Assembly (NCBI GenBank): GCA_946902985.2
Contig: CAMPQE020000053.1
Location: 186,001 to 250,000 of the forward strand
From: Meconema thalassinum
Lineage: Eukaryota > Arthropoda > Insecta > Orthoptera > Tettigoniidae
Direction: 5' to 3'
Length of the DNA: 64,000 bases
Shown: piece after piece, positions 1-11,415 of the stretch
Layout: each line of letters begins with the position of its first letter
Position numbering within the stretch: position 1 is the stretch's first letter
Program-made: the position numbers and the translations under genes
The notes under the pieces: model-generated
What the model saw: only the letters and a program-made list of their open reading frames with translations
What the model was told of the DNA's origin: nothing
Database searches by the model: none

Positions 1-287
1 TAAGCTCTTCAACCAAAAATCGAGTGTGTGTGGCATGGAACCTCACTCCCACACTCCTTCTCCTCCAAATACAAAATAAGACTTCTCTTGCTCACCACAA
101 AATATTAAAAAACCTTTCTTCAATAAGTCACGTTGCATATTATCGCGTCTCTAGTTACGCCTTTGTCAATACAAATGCATTTCATCAACCTTCCTTTTCC
201 TAGCACGTTCACAAACTTCTACCGTTCCATATCAACTACTTTCATCAAATATGATATTTAGTATTCCTACTGGAAATTACAACTGTA

Positions 288-501
288 ATGACGTTCATGA
301 ATACGTTTCTCTTACTTCTACGAACTCCTCTATCGATTATATATCTCGTGCAATATCCAAATACTTTCACATACTTCCTCCCTTCGCTTCACATATGACG
401 TTCATGAATACGCCTCTCTTCCTTCTACAAACTCCTCTATCGATTATACATCTCGTGCTATATCCAAATACTTTCACAAACTTCCTCCCTTCGCTTCACA
501 T
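288..501. repeat. 107-bp tandem duplication (two copies)
   Basis: Two head-to-tail copies, 288-394 and 395-501, each begin ATGACGTTCATGAATACG and end in TTCGCTTCACAT. They differ at a handful of positions. An open frame (251-562) spans both but has no recognisable domain and is probably fortuitous. Confidence 0.85.
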
Positions 502-1047
502 ATTACTTTGTTACAATTTATCGCTTAATTCTGAATTTCAAGTCTGCTTGTGTCTGTTATGAAAATAACAATAATCTTCCCTCACGTTTATATGTATAAT
601 AAATATTTATATCTCTCCTTCCATCTTACAGTATCAGTTCATGATAAATATACATCCATAACACTTTATAATAACGTTTCTCGTTCAGTTATGCCTTTTA
701 CTATCGCATACTGTTCTTTTCCGTACATCAAAATTCTGGGTTTTACAATGTCATTATATTACTTGCATACAAGAGTTACCTCAATGCCAATATAGAATAC
801 TTCTGTTAACTATATCGTTCTATACATCTTATTTCGTTCCTGAAGTGAATAAACTCTTCACTTATAGGATTCTCTGTCCTTACTTTTTCAATTCAAGTAA
901 TAAACTATTTACTTTCGTCAAACATATGACTATATTCTTTCTCTGATATATTACTTATTTATTTCTCACAAAGTTGTGCTTCTTTACAATTGTTTCAATA
1001 CATATATATATATTATCGTTCTTCAATATTTCCACAGTTATACAAAA

Positions 1048-1163
1048 TTCTCTAATATATCATCGAATCTACTAAGTTCTCCAATATTACAATAAATCTA
1101 CGGTGTTCTCCAATGTTACAATTAATCTACGGAGTTCTCCAATGTTACAACAAATCCACGGAA
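1048..1163. repeat. 29-bp tandem repeat, four copies
   Basis: Four copies of a 29-bp unit (1048, 1077, 1106, 1135) share the core TTCTCCAATRTTACAA followed by AATCTACGG. The first copy is the most diverged. This is a short minisatellite without coding potential. Confidence 0.8.
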
Positions 1164-1400
1164 TATACATCGCAATCGCAACTAAATCGTTCGTAAGTAA
1201 AATTTTAACGCTCTAAAATGACAATGAAAAGTACTAACGATGTCTAATATCATCGATCAAGGCTTCAATATACGTCCAAATGACGTATGAAAATAGCTAT
1301 CGCATTTCAAAAATTTACTAAAACTTTCAAGACAATAATAATATAGGTTAATAATTGCAAATATGTTGGTCAATATTCTGGAATAACGTAACCAAGTCTA

Positions 1401-3504
1401 ACTACAGATATGAAAAATGCACTCTTCTACCTTCTTTCTGAGATCGTTGGTGACAGATCTGATGAATCTGGTGTCCTCGTAACGTCACCTTGTGGTTTCT
1501 GGAATGCTGCGTGCTGCTCCCATCTGGCTGTGTTATGTCACCTCGGCCTTGAGTGGACTGCATTAAAGTTGAACAACCTGGTGTGCTGTCTCCAGAACAG
1601 GTTATCAGCTGGCTTTCCGCTCGCGACCTACTTCTCTCGTGCGAGATGATGAAACGTCCTCGCCTCTGCTCTGCTGGTCTCGCGTCCATCAGTCCTGGGT
1701 TCCTTGTCGTCTCCATCACGCATCCGCTCGTCTTCTTCCTCTTCTCAGATCTATATGTTCTTTGAAGTTCTTTCCATCATGAAAAATCACCTCCATGTCG
1801 TGAAATTCCCTTGTAGTATCTTGCAACGTTATGTTAGCGAAAACTGCGGTGGTCTGCAGTTCGCTATGCATACTGCTATGTCATCCTGGTCATTTCTGAA
1901 TCACACCGGTACAGTATAGTCCTATCTTCCCCTCATGGTGAATTTGAAACATCATTCTCACCGCGCAATTGTTTGTAGTCGTAGTTCTTCCCCTTCGATC
2001 TAAATTCTTAATCATTCTTGTCTAGATTGTTGAATTTTCAAAGGTTTAAATCTCCCTTCTTCAGACTTTCGTTCTGCGTAGTTACGTGTTCGATGTTCAG
2101 TCTGTAACTTGTAGCGTTTTCTCTCGTCGTAGATTTCTTCTTTTAGAATATGACGAATAACTTTTCTCAATACTGTTGAGTTTTTATATTAATTATTCGT
2201 TTTCATTACTGCTTGCTTCATCTTGAAGTCTCCAGTTCACTAAACCTTTGTCTAATACTTCTGAAGAGTAAATACAATATTCGTCTTGTCTTCTCGACGG
2301 TCCATGTATAAAGAGCCTCGTCTGCTAGCGTCACCTAGCCTCCTCGGTTAGATTAAACTACAAGCTTCCTTCCTTCCTTCCTCCTCGGTTAGATTTCCCA
2401 CGTAAATCTGATCAACTAGCCTCCAACCGCTCTGAATATTAACAAATTCATACATAACTTCTCTCTCAGTCTTTCAATTTAAAATCTGTTTTGCCAATTA
2501 GATTTATTTTTCTCTGCTGGTGAATTCAATGTGCAACACTCTTATAAAATATTAAAATAATGATTTTAATATTTGTTCCTTCCTCAGTATTCAAACTATT
2601 TTCCAATTGGTTCTCGCCTGAAAGTGGCGCGCTTCTGACACGCGTTAGCTTCACCCACTCTTGATACTGACGTCTGTCTGACCTCTAATCCACCTTCGCT
2701 CTCCCCTCGCATCAAAAACAGGTTTCTCACCGCGCACCTCGTTAAAAGTGTCGACTTTCAGAACAGTATCTCTATCATTCACTCAAGGTTAAAAATTTAC
2801 CAAATATTAAAATCTCCATTATACAAGAAATAAAAATATTTCTTCAGACGAAAATTTTCCCAAATGCTTGTATTAACGTTCTCTTCAATCTGGACTGCTA
2901 ATTTAGTCGAAAATTCCGAATTTAAAATATGCCATTATTCTGATGTGGTCCTTGGTTCATACCTCATCCTGTCTTCTCCTCTCCCCTAGACATGATTTCG
3001 AGTGCAGTACCAAATCGAATAACCGCTATAACAGCACATCTGCATCCCACATGATACAGCAGCTATGGAGATATTTTAAGCTCGTTATTTCTCAGCATCA
3101 GGAAAATGCTTACTAAGGCATGGTGTAAGATTTCCCGAGACGATAAGATCATAACTTGAACTGTTGGCTTGATATTAAATCTAAAACGAACCATGAAGCT
3201 GTCAGACCAATGCACGATTACGGATGGTTTTAAAAGATATTTCTACATAGGGATTGAGAATATTTATAATAACTTCTTGATAGTATTTTTCATAAGTCTA
3301 AACAAACAATTTGTTGTAAGCATCGTAACCACAGCCTTCGTAAAGAAGTTTACGGAGGTCACAGCGTATTCCATTTTTGAACTGCTGTCTATGTAGCGTC
3401 GGTGGTCTGCGCCGCTGGCGCTGGGCAAGAGCGGGGCGCGAATGAACTCGGTCTGTGATAACACTGTGTATTCTATTTGTCAAGGTATTATTAAACAGCT
3501 GATC
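1401..3504. other. Intergenic DNA, no gene recognised
   Basis: Overlapping open frames on both strands at 1,402-1,765 show no known domain. A short TTCC-type simple repeat lies near 2,367-2,382, between two copies of a CCTCGGTTAGATT motif. A GC-richer patch at 3,400-3,440 abuts the element A insertion. I see no exon signals I would defend. Confidence 0.4.
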
Positions 3505-3510
3505 AATAAT
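3505..3510. repeat. Target site duplication (left) of element A
   Basis: AATAAT directly precedes the left LTR and recurs at 13326-13331 directly after the right LTR, as expected for an integrase-made duplication. Confidence 0.75.
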
Positions 3511-5418
3511 TGCAGCCGCCCACCGGGGTGGTATGGGAATGGGATGGGCCAACTTACCTTGTTTTCAAGAGGTCCGCGTCGCTTCCACTGCAAAATCACC
3601 TCCAGATGACATGGCCCAACCGAAGAACACCAAAAGGGGTGGAATGAAGGTGGAGAAGGGGAAGGCACAGGCTCGACTACAGACACCCCCCAATAAATAA
3701 CAGAACTGCTGCCGACGAAATGATGCCACAACAGTTGCTTAATATTTAAAATAAAAAATTTAATTATCAGAAGGATGCAAGAAAATTTAATTTAATTAAT
3801 AAAACTCTTTCAGCCACAAAAACCTCTCTAGTAAAGCATATGGCTTAAGGCCAAAACAAGTTAATTCCCTTAGAAAACTAGAAAAGGTTTTACATGCAGT
3901 TTGCTGAACCAAAAAGAAAACATTAAATTTAAAAAAAATTAATTAAGCCCAAAGAAGAAAATCAAAGACAGGCATAATTAAATGAGAAAGGGCTTGATAA
4001 TTTAGTAGGACGCAATTCCGACCCGACATGCAGAGACCAAGGCCATGATACAAAACAAAACAAAATTAAAATTAAATTTATAAAATAAAATTGGATCAGA
4101 AAATAAATCTCTAATTTGCATGACGGAGAAAAACACAGGAACATTCACCAAAAACACAAAGTTAAACCAACAAGATTAACAAAAATATATTAAGCTAACA
4201 CCACAACACGTTTGAGTTTACCGCTCGACGCCAAGATAATGCCCCCGAGACCAGAATGCATTCCGGCAAAACAAAAACCAAACCTACATGGCCACAAAAA
4301 GGACCGCATGTCCGATCGAATTACGGCAAACAATTAGCCAAATTAAATTTAAATTACCAGAGAGAAATGAAAGGAGGATAACAATTACATCTAAAAATTA
4401 TTAACACTAGTCAGTTTAGGATGCTACGGATCTTACACCAGGTTAATAATATGCCAATCCTAAGATTGCCAAAGGAAATTAAATAATAATTTAAAACGTA
4501 AAATAACTTAGAAATGTGTCTCCAGAAGGTACGAAGGAAATAACAAAATTAATATATATCTGGTAACATTATTAAAACAGAAACAAAAATTAGGCCTACC
4601 AGGCGAAACAAAACACAGCATCAAAACATTAATACAAGGCCAATATTGGAGCTCCCATAATAAAATATAAATATATATATTAAATAATAACGTACCTTAA
4701 AACTTCTCTGTGGAGACACAATAAAAATAAATTAATCAACACACAATTTAAATAAAATATTATACGGCACTAAATGTGCCTCAAAGATGGCTAACCCGGC
4801 CATGTACCGTTTTGGTATCGCAAGCACTCCTGTTTGTATCTAGATGCGATTACCATTTCATACTTCCTCTTCACGGCGAAACGATGAAATTAAAGCCTTA
4901 CAAGCACAGGCATTCCCTTAGTTAGAATAAAGTCATGTTTCGTAGAGGCTAGGGGCGACCGCCCCCAGCACGACGGAGAGATACTCTTTCACCCCGCTGG
5001 CTTCTTGCTTACTTTCGACAGACAATCAATCTCACAAGATGGCGGAGAATCACAAGTCAAAACAGCATTGCATTCATGTTAATGTAATTGTCCAATCACA
5101 GCATGACACCTCAAGCAACAATGTGATTATTAAGTAATTAATTTGGCGGTATCATGTACATACAGTCTTTTGTTCCATGACGTAGAATATAATTGCCTTC
5201 AAATATGACACGATTAGGACGAGCTTAGAAGGCACCACAAACACACTCTTAGCGGTGAAGAAGGAACCACGGCTAGAAGCGCCGAAGTCCGATAGAAGCT
5301 GCCATCTCGTGTTCAAAATCGCAACCAAACCACCAGGCGGTCGTTTCAAAGGTCGTGACGTCACATCTAGGGAAGATACATATTTAAAAACGTTGGTACG
5401 GGCATTGCACGTAACAGT
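3511..5418 (-). repeat. Element A 3' LTR (1,908 bp)
   Basis: Nearly identical to 11416-13325 over its whole length. Shared sequence starts at TGCAGCCGCCC (3511) and ends at GTAACAGT (5418), so on the coding strand it runs ACTGTTAC...GGCTGCA. The polypurine tract directly abuts its 5418 end, which fixes that border. At 1.9 kb it is long for a gypsy LTR. It contains an AAGATGGCGG motif (5036-5045) also seen in other repeat families of this window. Confidence 0.92.
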
Positions 5419-5429
5419 CTCCCTCCCTT
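5419..5429 (-). promoter_or_regulatory. Polypurine tract of element A
   Basis: The plus strand reads CTCCCTCCCTT, which is AAGGGAGGGAG on the coding strand, immediately upstream of the 3' LTR. This is the expected place and composition of the plus-strand DNA primer in LTR retrotransposons. Confidence 0.85.
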
Positions 5430-6312
5430 AAGCGTGAACACCGTTCACGAATATGCCCAGGCATAGGCATACTCCAAAATTAGTCGATTCACCAAGCATG
5501 TTTCCAGAAGATAATGTTCACCAGTTAACTCCAATTGATGGACGAAACCGCATCGTTTTGGTTAGGAAGAGTGCAGGGTCAGATTATCAGTGAAGGGATA
5601 ATTGATCACCTCGCAAACCACTTAGTTAACAGCTTCACTGTGTCCATAAGTCTTCAGAAACGCCGAACACCAGCACCTGCAGTGCTTTCATAGTCCGAGA
5701 CACGTTAAAATTTTCAAAAAGTCCAATGTTGTTACTTTTAGACGAAGTAGGTGGAAGCAATGTGCCAGTTAACATGCGACGAATGGGCAGCCATTTACAA
5801 AACAGAAGTTAATCTTATTTCAAAAATAAAAGTTTACAGAAATTACTAATTCTTAACACACATTTTATAAAAGAGAAACAAAGTTGAATTTAAATGAAAA
5901 AGGAACATCCTGACCATGCCCTGGATCCGTGCTCACAAATAGTTAATTAAATAACAAGATTACCTTTTTTACAGACTAGTAGTACATTTCAATAATATGC
6001 GAGTTGAACGACTATACATTTAGCAGGAGTTACGGTAGAAGAATGACCACTCAAATTCCCAAGGAAACCGGTATACAAGATCACCATGAGTTAGGTCTCC
6101 CACCGAGTCCAACTTACATGCTAGTATCTATGAGAACTTCAAATTTAGTTTCAATTTTACAATTTACCATAAAATGGGAATTACCCAACAGTTACAAGTT
6201 GTATCCCAGTAGAGTTTGTATATCCAGCTCAAAATTCCAGAAGGAACAGATGCCTGAAGGCTTCAATGAAGGTTAGGGATACTCTACATTATACAAAAAT
6301 CGGTTTACAAAT
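5430..6312 (-). other. Element A 3' untranslated region
   Basis: About 880 bp between the integrase stop (6313-6315) and the polypurine tract. No long frame or transmembrane ORF is seen, so there is no sign of an envelope gene. Confidence 0.7.
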
Positions 6313-9000
6313 TTATGGTAACATTTCCTCATTACAATCCTCTCTGGAAATTTTGTTGGCCTTAGGGTTTCGAATAAGAAGAGTAACAGGAGTCAAGAAT
6401 GCCTCTACATAACATGGGCCTTTGAAACGAGGGGTCAACTTGCTGGAAACTAGATTACGGACGCCCTTGGGCTCGAAATTGCGAACGTACACAACATCAC
6501 CAATTTCCAAAACAGTTGGCTTGCGACAGGCATTGTGTCGCTTGACAAGTTGGTCATGTGATACCTTAATACTCTCTCTAGCCTTGTCAAATTTCACCCT
6601 CATATCCTCGGGCGTGAAACTGTCTGGAAGGAGATCGTGCAGGTTCCACAGATTAGACAACGGAGAATTAGCCATAAAGGAAAACATTAACGAAAAAGGG
6701 GTGGCTTGCGTGCTCTCATGCACGGCGGTGTTGAAAGCAAAATTGAGCCAATGCAAATTAGAATCCCACTTGGAATGGTCGTCGTGGTGGAAAGCAATCA
6801 GAGCAGAACGGAGATTACGATTGACTCGCTCAGCGAGATACGGGTTAGGAAAATAGGGAGTGGTGGTTACATGCGAAATAGCATAATCAAATAAGAATTG
6901 ACGGAACTGGTGAGATACAAAGCACTTGGCATTATCTGACACCAGGTACTGACATGGCCCAAAAGTTGAAAAGATGGAATTAAGGCACTTTATGACGGAA
7001 CTGGTCGTAGCCTGTCTGGTGGGGAAAATCCAACTAAACCGGGCGAAACCGTCAGTGCAAACAAGCGCAAATTGGTTTCCCCGACCAGATCGAGGGAACG
7101 GGCCAACATGGTCGATAAAAAGCCTCTACATGGGTCTAGATGCCGGTTCAGATGACAACAGGCCAACCTTAGTAGAAACCGGAGGATTGCTAATACTACA
7201 TGAAGCACAATTTCTAATGAGCCTTCTGATGTCGCCATCCATACTTTGCCAAATGAAGAACTGTCTGATTTTAGCAAGGGTCTTGAATACTCCTAGGTGG
7301 CCACCAATAGGAGATTCGTGATAGTAACGAAAGATTTCCGGAATGAGGACCGACGGGAGCACAATTTTAGGTAGACGGTCATGACGAGACGAACAACACA
7401 ATACTCCATCCTTTAGAGAGTAGGGCTTGATTACTTCACCAGAATTGATTCGGTCAATTAGGCTAGATAAGGAGAGATCTTCTTTCTGGAATCTCCTCAC
7501 ATCTTAAAAAAGCACAGGGGAATTGCTGAGAACGACATTGACACAATTTACAGGTGATACAAGGTTTACGGATTCACATCCTTGAATATCCTCTTCTTCC
7601 GTTTCCTCGTGCATGCGGCTTAATGAATCAGCCACCGCATTTTCGGACCCACGAGTATGGTGGACGGTGAACTGGAATGACAGAATCCTAGTTGCCCATC
7701 TGGCAATCCTACCAGTTTTACGAGGTTTCCCTAACACCCAGCTCAAGGCCTGGTTATCGGTCTCAAGGAGAAACTTAGTGTGCTCAAGATACATACGGAA
7801 TTTTTCTAGAGCGAACAACACAGCTAAACCCTCAAGTTCGTATATGGAATACTTCCTCTCTGCGTCCGTTGAGGTACGAGAAGCGTATGGAACGGGTTGC
7901 CTACCCAGATCAGACTCTTGCAGTAGGACACAACCAACACCACGACCAGACGCATCAGTCTGCACAATGAACTGCTTCCCAAAATCCGGAATGGCTAATA
8001 CAGGGGCGTTAGAGGGCGCAAGCTTAAGATCTTCGAAGGCTGCCTGCTGAGAGGGACCCCACTCAAACTTCACAGCCTTTTTGCGTAATTGATTTAGAGG
8101 AGCAGCACGGTCGGCAAAGTTACTGATGAACTTACGGAAGAAGTTCACCATACCAATATAACGAGCAACACCCTTGGCGTTCATGGGCGGTCTAAAATCT
8201 CTGATGGCCTGCGTACGAGACTGGTCCACGGAGATACCAGATGCGGAAACAATATGACCCAAGAAGGAAATTTTGGGCTTGGCAAAGGAAACCTTGGACA
8301 ATTTAACGGTAAGGCCAGCGTCACGCAACCGATCAAGTACAATTTTCAGATGATCAACGTGTTCCTCGAAGGACTCAGAATATATCACCTCATCGTCAAG
8401 ATAGTGGTACACAAATTTGAATTTAATTTCTGAAAACACCTTGTCCAGAAATCTGCTCAACACAGCGGCTCCGGTGGATAGGCCAAACGGGACACGGGCA
8501 TACTCAAACAGGTTCCAGTCAGTGGAAAAAGCAGTAACATGCCTGGATTCCGGAGAGAAGAGAATTTGGAAGTAAGAAGAATTTCAATCGAGGACCGTGA
8601 ACACCTTCGCGTTGCGAAACCAACTAAAGCAAGTATGAAGGTCCGGCAAAGGGATGGATTGCAAAACAACTTTTTGATTAAGAGCCCTATAGTCGACCAC
8701 CGGCCGAAAACCACCGTTAGCTTTTGGCACAAGAAATACAGGGGATGAGTAGGCAGAGATAAAGGGTTGGATTACACCTTCTTCCAACATATTGTCGATA
8801 ATCTTCCGAAGTTCAGCCATCTTGGGTGGGGCAAGGTGATACGGGCTGGAACGCACTGGCACAGAATCGGTCAGCTCAATCTTGTATTCCATCAAATGGG
8901 TTACACCCAACTTGTCAGTAAATACATCACTATACTCCTGACATAACCTCTTAATGGCATCCGTTTGAAGACTCGTTAAATTTTCCAGATCGAGATCCTC
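6313..9000 (-). pseudogene. pol: Element A pol: RT, RNase H, integrase
   Basis: One continuous minus-strand frame covers RT to integrase and is broken only by three nonsense codons, at 8584-8586 (UGA), 7504-7506 (UAA) and 7126-7128 (UAG). RT shows the YLDD catalytic box just after 8463. RNase H follows with TDASGRG and DNQALSW. Integrase has the HHCC zinc module (CASC near 7170), then the catalytic aspartates in IDHVG and SDNAK and the downstream glutamate in AERVNR. Known role of the family: copying RNA to DNA and inserting it into the genome. The start side is uncertain because one or two small indels near 9,005 and 9,090 disconnect it from protease. Relatively few breaks suggest fairly recent inactivation. 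Confidence 0.9.
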
Positions 9001-9007
9001 AATATTG

Positions 9008-9724
9008 TCACAGGTTCACTAACTGAATTGACAGCAGGAGAAGATAAAACCGGTTTAAACGATAATTTACTCTGCGGATTAAACTTAAACCATAAGAAGC
9101 GACACCAAAATCAAGAAGCATACCAACGTGTGACATGAAATTAGCTCCAATGGCCACAGAACAAGAAAGACTTCTGGCAACAAAAAATTTAAACTTCCAA
9201 GAAAAATTTAGAATATGGATTTTGACTGTCATACTACCCAAAATATTTAAGTTGGAACAATTTGCCGTCATAAAAGATTCATTGTTGGGCTCTAACTCAG
9301 GATATTTGCAAACACTCTTCATAGATAAAAACCAGTCCTCGCTTATAAAGGATGTGACACTATCAGAGTCAAGCAATGCAGAAACGGGCTCGTCATTAAC
9401 ACAAATTTCAATAAACGGGGATATTCCCTTAGCCACAGGAGAAATTCCAAAATCATTACTCACTTTAAAACGATTACAATTAGGTGACGAGGACACCCGC
9501 ACCACAGGTTTCACATTATGTTTAGAATTAGGCTGACTTGCCACGACATTGCTCACCGACAGGTTAGGTAGGTCATCGACATAAGCAGAATTAGCACGTG
9601 ATGAATTAGTTTCCAAAGAGGTACCAAGATTTTCATTAGTAGGGCGACCAGAAACTTCACAGGGTTTTCCCAAACTCTCATGCACAGAAATATCCTTAGA
9701 AGTAACACCCGAATTGGTCTCCAC
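9008..9724 (-). pseudogene. Element A protease region
   Basis: This frame lies between the gag stop and RT. It contains a segment like the retropepsin active site, but where Asp-Ser/Thr-Gly-Ala is expected the sequence reads LLDSDSVTSF, so the key glycine is replaced. The first part is a low-complexity linker. Near 9,090 the alignable protein moves to another frame and then ends, showing a small indel. The frame is the same as that of the nucleocapsid ORF upstream, from which it is separated only by the UGA at 9734-9736. Confidence 0.75.
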
Positions 9725-9733
9725 AACATCCCG

Positions 9734-10774
9734 TCATTGGCGATACACAACCTGGTTATTTGGACACCCCTTCTTAACATGTCCCACGCCACCGCACGTG
9801 TGGCACTTAACATTGGGTCTAGGATGAAACATAACCTTAGGAGGGGGACGAGACATTAAGGAAGGAGGAGGAACATTAGCTACACGAAGGGAATCTGCAT
9901 GTTTCACAGCCATAGCCTCTATAATGACCTGTTTCAGCTCGACAAATGACGAAGGCCTGGTACACATAGTCATGTATGACCTATACTGAGGCGAAAACCC
10001 ATTTACAATTGATGACACCAACTGTCGTTCAGTTAAAGGGGATGCAAATACCTGGGCATATAATTTAATGTCACTGACATAGTCGCTAAGGGACTCGTCC
10101 AACTTTTGGACACGATATAAAAACTTTTGCTCGAGAGTACTATGGGCACTCGCAGGGACAAAAAAAAACCACAACACTTCCCTAATAAACATGGCTAAGG
10201 ACATGCGGAGGTGGATAGCTTCAATTAGCTTATCGCGCAGCATACTGGATGCAACAGGATATAACAGTTGGAAAATCTGATTTTCCGACATCCCAAATTT
10301 GAGGCATGGTTACCCAATTCGACCACTTGCTTTAAAAATAGGACCACCTGGGTAACGTTATCTAGGTTGAAACGCTTCAACTTAGTTAAGAAACTAGAAA
10401 TAGGATGAGGAATCGACCCATAATTAACTGTAGGCGAGAACGTAGCATTTGGAAAAGAGACATTATTACCTGGGCAGCTCCCTCGCACACCATCTACAGG
10501 AGACAAAACATTTACATTGCCAGAGAAAAAACTGGGATGCAATGGACGGTAGGACCCCGGAAATCATTATGGGACCTAATATGAGTGGGTTACGTGATCT
10601 GGACGAGCCAGAGCCAGACAATAGAGGGGCAGGCAAATCGCTCCTAGTAATCGATCCCAAAACCTCAGACCTAGTAAACAGAGGTGATTCACGTTCAACC
10701 CCAGAAGAACTCTCCAAATTCACAAGGTTATCTCTTAAGTCAATTAAATCAAAAACACTATTATTGTCGGCCAT
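9734..10774 (-). pseudogene. gag: Element A gag with CCHC zinc knuckle
   Basis: First ATG of the leader-proximal frame is at 10774 (MADNNSVFDL). The protein begins in one frame, moves to a second near 10,540 and returns near 10,280, so two compensating frameshifts break it. The central part resembles a retrotransposon gag/capsid region. The end carries a CCHC knuckle, CHTCGGVGHVKKGC, for nucleic-acid binding. The ORF stops at UGA 9734-9736 with the protease region following in the same frame, so either a CGA-to-UGA decay mutation or a former readthrough point is possible. Confidence 0.82.
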
Positions 10775-11403
10775 TTTGAAAAACACAGAACGCAGGCAGA
10801 CAATACAGAAAGAAACAAATTTTTGGAATTACGAGGACAGTTTACACTTTCACAACAATACCATAACTACCAATTACCAACACCATAGATTAGGTTGACA
10901 CTCTAACACCGCCACCATATTATACAAAATCATGCACAATGCTGCCCAGAACTGCAGAAGTCATCGCTTGCTTGGCTCGAGAACAGGAAGCTAAATTACA
11001 AAAATTGCCACAAACCACATGGCGAACAGCTTCAGACAGGGCTCCACGATGCCTTCACTCGTAGCATGTAGGCTATCAGAATATTAACAAACCCACTTTC
11101 CCATGCCAAGAACACATGCCAGTCACTTACCAAGCTTGATTTTTCAGTATGAATGATGCACCACAAACAGGATAAAAACCAGCACAGACACCTCGCTTAG
11201 AACCGGTCACATACATCTCACCATATGGATATTCAGAGGCAAAAATGAAATTAAACAAACGACAAGGATTAGCTTTAAATAACATCAAGTGCACTGACAT
11301 GACACATCCCATCAACAACCGCTCTACCAGCATCAGAAGGGTCCATAAAACGAGCCTGCGGGTATTGAGGAGGGGATAGTTTCAGAAGCGAACACGAGCG
11401 CGA
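10775..11403 (-). other. Element A 5' leader
   Basis: Untranslated stretch between PBS and the gag start. No convincing frame is seen. Confidence 0.6.
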
Positions 11404-11413
11404 TCTGCTACCA
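11404..11413 (-). promoter_or_regulatory. Primer binding site, initiator tRNA-Met type
   Basis: The coding strand reads TGGTAGCAGA two bases inside the 5' LTR. This is complementary to the 3' end of animal initiator tRNA-Met (…UCUGCUACCA). The match is 10 bases before the first difference, so the tRNA assignment is likely but not certain. Confidence 0.75.
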
Positions 11414-11415
11414 AC

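Larger units (their letters stand above)
1..1400. other. AT-rich intergenic DNA, no gene recognised
   Basis: No open frame here resembles a known domain. The stretch is AT-rich and holds two small tandem repeats listed separately. It could be part of a long LTR or decayed transposon cut by the window edge, but no partner copy is visible in the window. Confidence 0.5.

Noticed and set aside
251..795. Open frames of 81-103 codons at the left edge
   Set aside because: They run through a 107-bp tandem duplication in AT-rich DNA and show no domain.
1402..1719. 105-codon minus-strand frame rich in Arg/Ser/Gln
   Set aside because: A plus-strand frame overlaps it, no domain is seen, and there are no splice or promoter signals. 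It is not supported as a gene.
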